From contig NW_005434651.1 of NCBI RefSeq assembly GCF_000315625.1, forward strand, positions 58,195 to 91,029: a stretch of DNA of 32,835 nucleotides, written 5' to 3'. The stretch is from Guillardia theta CCMP2712 (lineage: Eukaryota > Cryptophyceae > Pyrenomonadales > Geminigeraceae). The position numbers and the translations under genes were made by a program. The notes under the pieces are model-generated. The model worked only from the letters and a program-made list of their open reading frames with translations. It had not been told where the DNA came from and did no database searches. Below are positions 15,615-24,763 of this stretch, one piece after another (positions within the stretch are counted from its first letter, which is position 1; each line of letters begins with the position of its first letter).

Positions 15615-18147
15615 ATGGCAGAGTGTGTACTGGAGATGGTGCAATCTATTCTCGTTAGCATGTGGAATGAAGCACGTATGGTGATGACCAATCAGGAGCA
15701 GCTGCAGAGCCTGGCTTCGGATGTGAAGGATGTCATGAGCCCGCTCCTCGAGCTTTTGCGTCGAAGCCTTCGCATAGATCAAGAGCAGCAGGTAGGCTTC
15801 GCCCTCAACCGTGTCTACTTCACCCTGTCGTCGGTGCTCGCATTCATCAAGATGAAGGCGGGGGGTCGATCAGAGTCGTCTGTGACGCTGGAGGGCAAAC
15901 TAGATGCCGAGCTTGGCGGAAAGCGAGCGGAGATGTACTTCGCGGTAGAAGCCTTGATGCAGGCCCTGCAGGGCGAAGGCGGCACGGCCATGAGCGAAGC
16001 AGGGGACGGGAAGCAAGACGAGGTGGTAACCAGCAAGCCAGCATACAGGAGGATGAAGGAGGCAGCCGAGCAGCTGGCAGCTGAAGCCGACATCTTCTCT
16101 TCCTCAGAGGCTGAGGAGAGCGACGGGACGCGCCATCCATGGTGTCTGAATCCCTTGGAGCTGCAGGTTGAGCGAAACAGTCGTGGCAAACCAAAGCATG
16201 TGCTGGGGTCCGGAGGGTTTGCGGTCGTGTACCGGGCCTCGTATCAAGGCACGGAGGTTGCGGTCAAGGAGCCTCATAATCCTTGCGATCTTGAAGGCAG
16301 CAAGCTGATGCGGAAAGCATTCTTCAGAGAGGCCAACAACCTCTTCAGAATACATCATCGCAACGTGATAGAGCTGGTCGGAGCCATGGTCGTGGACGAG
16401 GAAGGGAACCCTTGCTTCCTGCTGGTCACCGAGCTACTGCGGCGACCCCTCACCGAGTACATCGAGGAGACGATGAAGCCAGCGAGTGAGAGCGAGCGAA
16501 GAGCGCGGGGCCACGTGGTGATGCTTGGACTGGCGGAGGGTCTGGCGTACCTGCACTCTATGCGCATCATCCATAGGGACATAACTCCCCAGAACATCAT
16601 GCTTGACGACAAGGACATCCCAAAACTCATCGACCTGGGGCTTTCGAAGGATAGAAAGGTTGCAAATCAGGCTCCCACCACAAAGATTGCAGGTACACTA
16701 GATTGGATGTCGCCGGAGAAGCGACGAGGCGAGCCCTCAACAACCGCATCTGACGTGTACGCCCTCGGGCTGGTGATGATGAATGTGATGACGCTTGAGA
16801 CGCCGCCGAAGAGCCAGGAGGAGCGCGAGAAGCTGCTCAAGGAAACGAGTGACAAGGGAGTGAGCGGGCAGGTGTCGCTATGGTGCATACACGAGGACCC
16901 GTCGAGGAGGCCGACGGCGGCTACTGTTGCAATGAGCTTGACGATGGACCGAGATCTATGCGGGGGGGGGGAAGTGCTGACAGGTGAGTCGAAGGTGTAA
17001 ATAAGGAAGGATTGTTTTGTAAGAGACTTGTATAGGAGGCGATCGGCAAGTATTAGATACCACCGATGACGAAGAAACCATTGTTCAATACAAACTGATC
17101 AGCTGTTCAAGTCAGTATGATGTCAACATCAGTAATGTTTCATTGTCAGGCGATGCGAAGTTTTTTGCTTCGATATTGTCGCAGGGAAATGTTATCTTGG
17201 TATTTGAGGCAATCAGCGGCAGGCAAATCAGTTGTCTTGAAGGACATACAGACAAAGTGAACAGTTCATCATGGTTGTCGTGTGGAAGTAGGATAGTGTC
17301 AGGATCCTTGGACGGGACTGTGAGGGTGTGGGAGGCGAGCAGTGGTAATCAGATTTGTTGCTGTCAGGGAGATTTCACATGGGTTTTGTTTGTTTCGTCT
17401 TCAAGGGACGGGCAAATGATCGCTTCAGGATGCTCAGACGGGACTGTGAGGGTGTGGGAGGCAAGCAGCGGTAATGAAATCAGCTGCTGTCAGGGACACT
17501 CCGGCAGTGTCACTTGTGCTTCATGGTCTCCTGATGGAAAGTTGATTGCATCAGGGTCCTCGGACGGGACTGCAAGGGTGTGGGAGGCGAGCAGCGGTAA
17601 TGAGATCAGCTGCTGTCAGGGACACACAGGAATAATTGAAAGTGTTGCTTGGTTAGGCAGTGGAAAGATGATAGCATCAGAATCCTTTGATGGGACTGTG
17701 CGGGTGTGGGAGGCGAGCAGCGGGAGGCAAATCAGTTGCCTAAACGATGACAACGGATATACGAAGAGCATCGCTTTTGTGCAGAGTTCAGAATTGATAG
17801 TTTTTGGATCCTGGGACGGGACTGTGAGGGTGTGGGAGGCAAGCAGCGGTAATCAGATTTGTTGCTGTCAGGGGCATGAAGGAGCAGTGAATAGTGTCAG
17901 CCTTTCAGAAGACGGGAAGTTGATAGCATCAGGGTCCACGGACGGGACTGTGAGGGTGTGGGAGGCGAGCAGCGGTAATCAGATTTGTTGCTGTCAGGGA
18001 CATGTAGGAGCGGTGAATAGTGTCAGCCTTTCAGAAGACGGGAAGTTGATAGCATCAGGGTCCACGGACGGGACTGTGAGGGTGTGGCAAGAAAGCTCAT
18101 TTGTCCTAAAACCATGTAGAAGACCAAAACGGCTGAAGTTCAGATGA
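15615..18147 (+). CDS. K4: N-terminal helical domain + protein kinase (HRDIT variant) + 8-bladed WD40 protein
   Basis: Exon 1 15615-16983, intron 16984-17035 (52 nt, shared with K1), exon 2 17036-18147; 826 residues, phase-1 join in frame. The first exon-2 codons (GGDRQVLDTTDDEETIV) match K1, then the propeller differs. The kinase has an intact G-loop and VAVK but reads HRDITPQN, replacing the catalytic-loop lysine; it also has DLG and a private activation loop (DRKVANQAPTTKIAG). Thr occurs at this position in some TKL-group kinases, so reduced rather than absent activity is possible. Exon 2 holds eight blades, seven with the near-constant core DGTxRVW, including a recent 126-bp duplication (17911-18162 frame of repeats). 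The tail RRPKRLKFR is basic. Confidence 0.9.
17851..18087 (+). repeat. 126-bp tandem WD40-blade repeat in K4
   Basis: Two consecutive blade units with 126-bp period (for example GACGGGAAGT at 17911 and GACGGGAAGTTGATAG at 18037), differing by only a few bases (GAAGGAGCAG versus GTAGGAGCGG). The encoded blades are DGTVRVWEASSGNQICCCQG repeats. Earlier blades of K4 share the same core with more divergence. Confidence 0.9.
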
Positions 18148-18261
18148 CGAGCAACGATGGATCAAAACATTGACATCGTGTACGTCTAAGATCCAATGAA
18201 CATTGCAGGTATCAAAACATCTGCATATGATTGAATGGGTGAGGGATCAAGAGGGCTTTTC
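18148..18261. other. Short convergent spacer between K4 and the fucosyltransferase gene
   Basis: 114 bp between two facing stop codons. No further feature is visible. Confidence 0.6.
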
Positions 18262-20447
18262 TCAGTGCCTGGCAGCCCAGGCGAGGTCGAGGGAGATATA
18301 AGGGGGAAGGAAACCTTTGCTGGCCGCCATCAGCTCAAACGCGAGGGCCCCGAAATGGCTGCTGAAAGTCCCGATGAAGTAATCGCAGGAGGAGAGCAGG
18401 AAGAGATCAAGGATGGCCGTCTCCCCCGCTGCCCCCGCGTCGAGCAGGCCGTGCCTGATTCTGTCCTCCACGTACCAGTTCGAAGAGAGCATGGAAACAT
18501 CCAGCTCGCTGCGGATGACATCCACGTCGAGCTTCGAGGAAATCTCCTTGATAGCCTCCTCGTCGTCACTTGCGATGAACACCTGAAGCTGCTTCAGTCT
18601 CTTCCTCGTCTCATCTAGCAAGCTCAACCTGCGTCGCTCCGAACTTGTCGATCATCGTCTGTATGCTCTCCACGAAGCGGGAGGATGGTTGGCAGGGAGT
18701 TCGATACCCCACAGAGGCTTCGCAAGCGTCTCCTCGCCTTATGTGAACCCCTATCACCCTCCCCTTAGCCCCGAACCCGATCCTGTTCTTGAGCATGCGG
18801 AGCTCGGCCTGCCTGCTCGGCCAGAGCTGCAGCAGGTGGAGGAGGACATGCGAGCGATACCAGAAGCTTCCCTGGTGAGGAGGGAGCAGCTCGCTGGGGA
18901 CGAGAATGCCGATGTTAGTGTTGAGGTTTCCCGTCTCCTCCATGGAGAGCCCAGCTCGCTTGATGTGCCCGCGCGTCAGCTGCTTTGCGTGTATCTCCTC
19001 TATGCTCTGAGGGGCGTCAGAGGTAGAAACACAGGAAGGAGCTCAACCTTGAACGAGCTGCAGTTGGTCAGTGGGAGGAAGTAGCACTCGAGGCTAGCTT
19101 GCCCGCAGTCTGCATGCTTCATCCATGGCCAGTCCTCCTGGTGAAGCACTAGGGTCCGCCTGGACATCAACGCTTCTGTGACACCAGCCACGAGGAACTG
19201 TATCATGATCCCGATCCCCTGCAAGGGAACGCGCAGCCGAAAGGCTTCACCGCATGCTGAGGGAAACTGCACTCGCGCGATCTGCATGCTGGGTCAGGAG
19301 AGGAGCTGCTGAGGTTGCGGCTGCTGCACCTGACGGGATAGAGCAGCCGCACCGACAGAGAAGGAGCTTGCGGCCTTGCACGGGTGGCTCGAAGGGTCTG
19401 TAGGAGGAAGGTACCTGGAGGTAGCAATGTCAGCTTGTCAACCACGGCGAGCTCTTGTGCAGACCTTGTTTCCTTCAAGATGTTGTGATAACATGTTTCT
19501 CCAAACCAATCTCTCTCACATTCACACTGTCCCTCCACGCACCTCCCATGACCTGAGCATGTCTGATTCTCCTCCTCCGAGCAGCTTTGAGACTTCTCAA
19601 AACATTTCAACCCAACCTTCGGCCGCGAGCAGGCGCTCTGACCCTGTGGAGCTGCCGGGTCGAATGAGTTGTTAACAAAGAATATTTGAGACGTTGTTTG
19701 TAAAACGTTTCCTTGAACGTCCTTGAGATGAACTACTAGCGTGTGTCTCCCCTCATCAAGATCCAGAGGAATCGCAATCTTCTTCGATCTTCGGTAGTCC
19801 CCGAGCACAACTGAGTCAACCTCAACTACCAGCGAGTACGGTCGTCTTTGAAAGATTGTGTTCCGGGAGTACATCAGGTCCATCGCCTCTTCCAGATCCA
19901 GCTGCATCTCCCTATCCGTGATTCTTGCCTCCACAAATCTCGGCATGTTCCTGCCGAAGGTGAAGTCCGGGGGAGGATGCTGCACAAGGACGGACATGAA
20001 CGACCGCAGCCAATCGTTCCATCGCTCTCCTCCCACCTCCTCCCCATCGAAAACCGCCCCGTCCTCGTTGATTCGCACGAAGAAGTTGAGCTCAGCGACT
20101 GGGCCTTGAAAGACTCCGTTGACGTTGGTCGACACCTTGAGCACGTGCGGCCCTTCCTCCAGCCCGGGTATCCTTGGCGTCAGGTCTGAGCTGATAGGAA
20201 GGTGAATGTGCCGGTCCCAGTCAATCTCAATGTCGATATCGCCCTGTGCTGATTCATCTGCCAACGAGAATGCGAGCTGCACGTCATCAGGATGCTCGAA
20301 GACGAAGTTCGGAGGCGGGAAACTCAGCTCCACCTTGAAGCCAGACTGCATTCTCTCGTCGTCGCTGCTCACTAGCGCACATGTTATCAGTAGACCAGCC
20401 AGGATGCTGAGACTCGTGCTCGGACGGGGCAGCCTCCTGCTCATCAT
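18262..20447 (-). CDS. Secretory-pathway fucosyltransferase-like protein (GT23/FUT8 type) with Ig-like and EGF modules
   Basis: Exons 20447-19330, 19288-19048, 19006-18629, 18582-18262; introns of 41, 41 and 46 nt; phases agree; 685 residues. ATG 20447 is used because the frame upstream lacks one. The N-terminus (SRRLPRPSTSLSILAGLLIT) is a signal peptide or Golgi type II anchor. Two beta-rich Ig-like segments follow (about 35-135 and 155-265), then an EGF-like module (CSGHGRCVEGQCECERDWFG). The C-terminal half has alpha-1,6-fucosyltransferase motifs: RRTLVLHQEDWPW, the nucleotide-sugar motif GVHIRRGDAC, VFIASDDEEA and LFLLSSCDYFIGTFSSHFGA. It probably transfers fucose (or a related sugar) to glycoproteins. 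The stretch after the EGF module (about 355-385) is least certain. Confidence 0.85.
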
Positions 20448-21051
20448 CGCAGACCATCCAGGAGCTTTAACCTGCACATCTGTGGAGCAGTATCAACAAT
20501 GCGTGAATGCCCGACCAATTCCGTCATATTGACCTTGAGCACTCCTGCTCCCTCCCTCCTGCTAAAGTTCTTCCCTGTCCTTCCCATTACATTCATGTAT
20601 CCTCCTCCCCTCTTCACTAGTTTACTCCCCTGCCCTGCCCTGCCCTGCCCTGCCCTGTCCTGTCCTGCCCTGCCCTGCCCTGTCCTGTACCCTCCTCGCT
20701 ACTCCACTCGCTCCTTCATTTCATTCTCATTCATTTTCCCAGTCGGGGCAGGCGGGGAGGCTCATTTTCGTGCTCGCCTCAGAGTGACGTAACGGAAGGG
20801 GGTGAGCGAAACATGCTGCTGAGGGGTGCTTGAGAAGAGAGAGCAGAGAGAGCAGAGAGAGCAGGGAGAGCAGAGAGAGCAGAGAGAGCAGGGAGAGCAG
20901 GGAGAGCAGAGAGAGAAGAGAGAGCAGGGAGAGCAGGAGATTGATAACAATGCTTGGAACAAGCAATGCAGTGAATGGTTTGAGGTGAAACAGAAACAGT
21001 TGTATACCAGCAAGACCTGGATAGACCGTGAGAGCGGTACTGCAACAAGAT
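20448..21051. promoter_or_regulatory. Divergent intergenic region with two simple-repeat arrays
   Basis: Between the fucosyltransferase start (-) and the HEAT protein start (+). It contains a (CCCTG)n-like array (about 20631-20690) and an (AGAGAGCAGGG)-type array (about 20836-20940). Reading frames through the arrays (Glu-Gln-Arg on plus, Leu-Leu-Ser on minus) are repeat translations. The plus frame after the second array (NKQCSEWFEVKQKQLYTSKT) could be a short upstream exon; I could not connect it. Confidence 0.55.
20836..20940. repeat. AGAGAGCAGGG-type short tandem array
   Basis: Irregular tandem repeats of GAGAGAGCAG and GGGAGAGCAG, ending at GAGATTGATAAC. The strict purine strand could form unusual DNA structure. 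Confidence 0.85.
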
Positions 21052-22380
21052 ATGAGCATAGCGAGGAAGCTCCCGACGGAGAGTATCGACTTCTCATCTC
21101 CATCAAAACCAACCGCAAGCTCGTCCTCTCCTCAGCGGCAATACAACCTGGAGGGAAGAGTGAAGGGGCTGGAGGAAGCAGAACTAGCAGCATGGCTCCC
21201 CTACGCGCACCTGCGGTCACCTCCTTCGGTCGACAAGGTTGCAGCCGAGCAGAGCAAACCCTTGAAGGATGTTGAGGCAGACGGCGGGGAGACAAAGGAA
21301 GAGAAAGCGAGCGGGAAGCACGTGAAACCATGGTTACTGGACACCATGACCAACAGAGAGGGACTGCCTGACCTGCTGCTGGACGACAGCCGTTACATCG
21401 CTGCTCCCAACTGGAAGAGAGCTGAACTCCTGAAAGAGCTTGCGATCCATGGGGAGCGGGGAGACGCCAAGTTGATCGACGTGGGCAAGCACTTCCTCCA
21501 TGACCCGGAGGGCATGGTCCGTGCCGCAGCCCTGCGCCTGCTGGCCAAGGTGACGACTCGAGGAGACAAGTCGGTGGTGCATGACGTGCTGAGGCTGACC
21601 AAAGATGCGGCGAGCAAGGTGAGGATGGAGGCGTGCAACACGATCAGGGAGATAGGGAGCAGGGGAACTCCTGCTTCCAGCATCGCGGTACCTACGGGGA
21701 CAGCGGCAGACGTGAAGCTCTTGAACAGAGACGAAGCCTCGATCAAGGCTCTGATGCCGCTAGTGGATGACGACATGGGATACGTGCGAGTGGCAGCCGT
21801 TGAGGCGCTTGACGTCATCAACAGCGGGTGGCAGAGGTTCGAGTTCAACGAGAACCGACGAGACGATGCGAAGATGCTGTCGCAGCGCCGGCAGCCTCCT
21901 GTTCCCAGCCCTGTCAAAGCTAAAGTGCCAGAGCTCGAGGACGTCCTGCAGCGAAAGTCGTTCCTGCCGGATGTGCAAGCAGGGGCAGCGAAGAAGCTCG
22001 ACTTCGGCTCGAGGAAGGCAGCTGGGCCTGAGCAGGGGGCGGGGAGGAGGGCTGGGAGGTCTACGCTGGCGGGGTACAAGTATTCCTGGTACAACGACGA
22101 GCTGAGGCAGGAGCGGAGCGTGAAGCTGTTCGAGGAGGCGCAGGAGAAGGCAAGCTTGCAGCGCAAACACACGGTGCACGAGGTGACGGAGCCTGGATCG
22201 AGGAGCGTGACGACCGAGTGGATGGGGATCGAGTGGGTGGATCGAACGAAGAGGGAGTACTTCGGGAAGGTGATCCATCCTCTGGGAGCTGGAGTAGACC
22301 CAACGCGCGATGTCGTACCGGCGCCATACAACGCTGGGTACAACGGCTTCACGACGCCGCTGGGGTACAACTACATGTGA
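21052..22380 (+). CDS. HEAT-repeat protein
   Basis: 442 residues from the first ATG (21052); the frame is open upstream, so an earlier exon is possible. After a Ser/Lys-rich start and WLPYAHLRSP there are helical pairs typical of HEAT/armadillo repeats: RAELLKELAIHGERGDAKLI, DPEGMVRAAALRLLAKV, DAASKVRMEACNTIREIG and DDDMGYVRVAAVEALDVI, each with the Val-Arg-x-x-Ala signature. The C-terminal third is basic and ends in a Gly/Tyr-rich segment (NAGYNGFTTPLGYNYM). HEAT proteins are scaffolds in many complexes; I cannot name the partner. No intron is needed within this frame. Confidence 0.8.
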   Translation: MSIARKLPTESIDFSSPSKPTASSSSPQRQYNLEGRVKGLEEAELAAWLPYAHLRSPPSVDKVAAEQSKPLKDVEADGGETKEEKASGKHVKPWLLDTMTNREGLPDLLLDDSRYIAAPNWKRAELLKELAIHGERGDAKLIDVGKHFLHDPEGMVRAAALRLLAKVTTRGDKSVVHDVLRLTKDAASKVRMEACNTIREIGSRGTPASSIAVPTGTAADVKLLNRDEASIKALMPLVDDDMGYVRVAAVEALDVINSGWQRFEFNENRRDDAKMLSQRRQPPVPSPVKAKVPELEDVLQRKSFLPDVQAGAAKKLDFGSRKAAGPEQGAGRRAGRSTLAGYKYSWYNDELRQERSVKLFEEAQEKASLQRKHTVHEVTEPGSRSVTTEWMGIEWVDRTKREYFGKVIHPLGAGVDPTRDVVPAPYNAGYNGFTTPLGYNYM

Positions 22381-22686
22381 GGGAGCGACGCGTGCTGCTT
22401 GCTCTGCTGTTCTTTCTTAGTAGTTGTAATTGTAATTCGATTCTCGGAGCGGAGGAGCACGGAAAGACCCTTGAGACCTGCTGGACCTGACGGAAGAAGT
22501 GACAGGGTCATGGCAAAGTTGCGATGAAGGGAGGAGGGAGGACGAGGTAGGGGGGCATGGCAGGAGGAGAGGAGGGCAGGAGGAAGCATGGGACAGGGAC
22601 CTTTCTCTTTCTCTGCTGCTGCCTCGCTCTTGCTCCATGAGTATTCTGAGTGAAGGATGAGCAACGTGGTAGGAAAAGGACGCCTG
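22381..22686. other. Convergent intergenic region, purine-rich
   Basis: About 300 bp between the HEAT stop (+) and the GHITM-like stop (-). G/A-rich on the plus strand around 22520-22590. No credible coding frame. Confidence 0.6.
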
Positions 22687-24601
22687 TCACCTGACGATGT
22701 ACATGAAGATGTTCACCACGTCCAAGTAGAGCTGGAGGGAGGATGAGACTCGCGATCGGTCAGCCAGCATCGACCTGTAGGGCGTGATGGACAGGGTCGA
22801 AGTCCGGCGCTCGAGTCCCCCATGGTGTGATGCGAATCTCCTGAAGGATGGGATGAGAGGAGTGGAGACAGCGAGGAAGTCTACCGATCCCGGAAGCTTC
22901 GAAGCCTCCTTCACCACCTGCCTGCTCCATCAGACCGAGCGAGAGGGCAGAGGCGTGTTGCCTTTGCTGTGTCGTACAACAAGTAGCCGCTGAAGAGAGC
23001 CGCACCAAAGTAGGAAAATCCTACATGCTCACCGAATCAATAGGGAGAGAGGAAGAGAGAGGAGGAGTGGAAGAGATAGGGAGAGGGAGGGAGAGGGAGG
23101 AGGAGAAGGAGGGAGGGAGGGAGGGAGACGTTGGAGGGAGTCAGCAAGAAGAGAGAAAGCAAGGAGGGAGGGTTCAGGGTTTACGTTTCGAAGTGAAGGA
23201 AGAGAAAGAGAAGGACAAGGACGGGGAAAAGAGGATAAAGGACCAGGAGGAGGACAAGGAGGAGGACAAGGATGAGGTTGAAGAGGAGGAGGAGATCACC
23301 AATATGCATGACTGATGAAGTTCGCCATATCATGTTGATAAGACTTGCTCCAATGAGCAAACCTGCAACCAGTCAACACCTTGCAAGAAAGGACGCGGCT
23401 GGTTACCAAGACCTCCCCCGAGAAACCCTCCTATCCAAAGGAAGTTTGTGGACGGTGATGCCGCAACGACGCAAGATATGGCTGCAATGCTCTCATGCAC
23501 AGGAGCAGCAGCAATGCTTGTCACCCGCGAAGTCAGCAGCTGTCAGAACAGCAGCTTGCACAAGAACGTCGAGGTAGCCGTGCTGTGCGCATATCAGTCT
23601 GATCACAAGGTCGATGCCAAACCTGAGCGAAGTTGAGAAGCAGAACAGACAGCAGCACTCCTTGCACTGCTGCAAACCCGTAGAAATGCAGAATCTTCTC
23701 TGTCCTGCTCAGAGACTTACGGTGATTGATTAATCGTTCACGTGCCTTCACCTGTCGTTGTCATAATCGAGCGCGCTCATCTTGTACACGATGGCAACAC
23801 CCATGAGACTGATCTGCGAAGATGTGAGAAGAAGCTAACAGAGCCCTTGGAGGTTCTCGAGATGTCAACTCACCAGCATCGGGGCCCATGAATGCATTGG
23901 AACTAACCCAAGCTTCCACAACAGGAAGGCTGTGCCCGACCAGATGATCGTACTAAGGGCGAAGTGTGTGTACGTTGTTCTTATCCTCGACCTCGTCAAC
24001 TTTGACCAATCTACATCAAGACAAGCTCAGTGACTTCAAACCTGTCTCAGTCTTCACCTTTTGTCCCCTTCACCACGTTTCCTGCCACCTGTTTGGCATC
24101 TTAGCCAAGGATCGCAGGGGATTAGGACCTGTCGCCTACCATGAGAGCCGCTATGCCGGCCATTGGTGCATACAGACCAAGGGCTGGACTAACTCCAGAC
24201 ATCTGAGGCAAGCTGAACAAGAGAAGCACGTATCACCCTTGTTCACAAACACCTTCCATGTTCCAAACCCGAGGGTTGAGGGGAGAGGCCTTCCACCCAT
24301 GGGACCGTTGACAAGTCCTCCCCTCATACGCAAGCACCTGATACGATTATAACCCTGATCAAAACAACCCTACGTTCTCCCATGTTCATCCGCATCACCT
24401 TCCATGTACTTGTTCCTCCCGCTCGTACGAGAGCCAGTGTTTTGTCGAGCTGACCTCTCCCGCATGTTTCATCGTGAGCACATTCATCTGATCAGATCGC
24501 TCATGCTGGTTTCTCTGCATGTCCACAGCCATCATTCGCAGCCCCTCTCCCCTCAGCGCCATCGTCGCCACCGCCAACACACACAGTCGTCGGCCTGCCA
24601 T
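22687..24601 (-). CDS. TMBIM/Bax inhibitor-1 family protein, GHITM (TMBIM5)-like
   Basis: Twelve exons: 24601-24399, 24337-24253, 24202-24140, about 23999-23874, 23813-23752, 23704-23623, 23582-23525, 23481-23407, 23362-23300, 23020-22962, 22840-22775, 22731-22687. Phases agree except that the acceptor of exon 4 (23991-24010) is undecided. The product is hydrophobic with about seven membrane helices and diagnostic segments LHFYGFAAVQGVLLSVLLLN, AASPSTNFLWIGGFLGGG, FGAALFSGYLLYDTAK and DFDPVHHALQLYLDVVNIFM. YDTAK plus the spaced DP-x4-L-x-LYLD is typical of GHITM, an inner-mitochondrial-membrane ion-transport and cristae protein in animals. The N-terminus MAGRRLCVLAVATMALRGEG is a plausible targeting signal. 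The intron 22961-22841 has a GC donor. Confidence 0.82.
23021..23299 (-). repeat. Purine/pyrimidine-asymmetric intron in the GHITM-like gene
   Basis: 279-nt intron, much longer than its neighbours (40-60 nt). It is filled with GA-rich sequence on the plus strand (GGGAGGGAGAGG, GAGGAGGACAAGG units), so it is pyrimidine-rich in the transcript. It reads as Glu/Lys/Arg repeats on the plus strand, which I do not regard as coding. Confidence 0.8.
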
Positions 24602-24763
24602 AGCGCAATCCTCAGACAAGCCCTCGTCCCCACCCCGACGTAAAAAGAAGAATGCTATAACACAAGGCCTGTAGTCAAGATAATACTACTGATTTCGACC
24701 TCTGTAGTCAAATTGTAACTGATATAATCAATGTCATCGGCCTTGTATGAAAAATCTGACGCC
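24602..24763. promoter_or_regulatory. Short divergent promoter between GHITM-like gene and lumenal coiled-coil gene
   Basis: 162 bp separate the two likely start codons, AT-rich at 24645-24735. Both genes must share or abut control elements here. An upstream in-frame ATG at 24731 would add 11 residues before the signal peptide of the plus-strand gene. Confidence 0.5.

Larger units (their letters stand above)
13637..17086. repeat. Direct repeat, copy B (zinc-finger/SAM gene + kinase exon + intron)
   Basis: Second copy of 144-3620, about 13.5 kb away in the same orientation. It carries its own replaced islands at about 14578-14668, 14785-14845 and 16630-16740, an expanded CCCCTA run near 13680-13715, and a 2-bp deletion at about 14222 that shifts the SAM frame. 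Confidence 0.93.

Noticed and set aside
20826-21275. Glu-Gln-Arg-rich open frame upstream of the HEAT gene
   Set aside because: The first half is a translated tandem repeat; the later part could be an exon but no splice join was found, so it is only mentioned in the intergenic note.
23025-23315. Glu/Lys/Arg-rich plus-strand frame
   Set aside because: Purine-rich intron of the minus-strand GHITM-like gene; the flanking exons join in phase across it.
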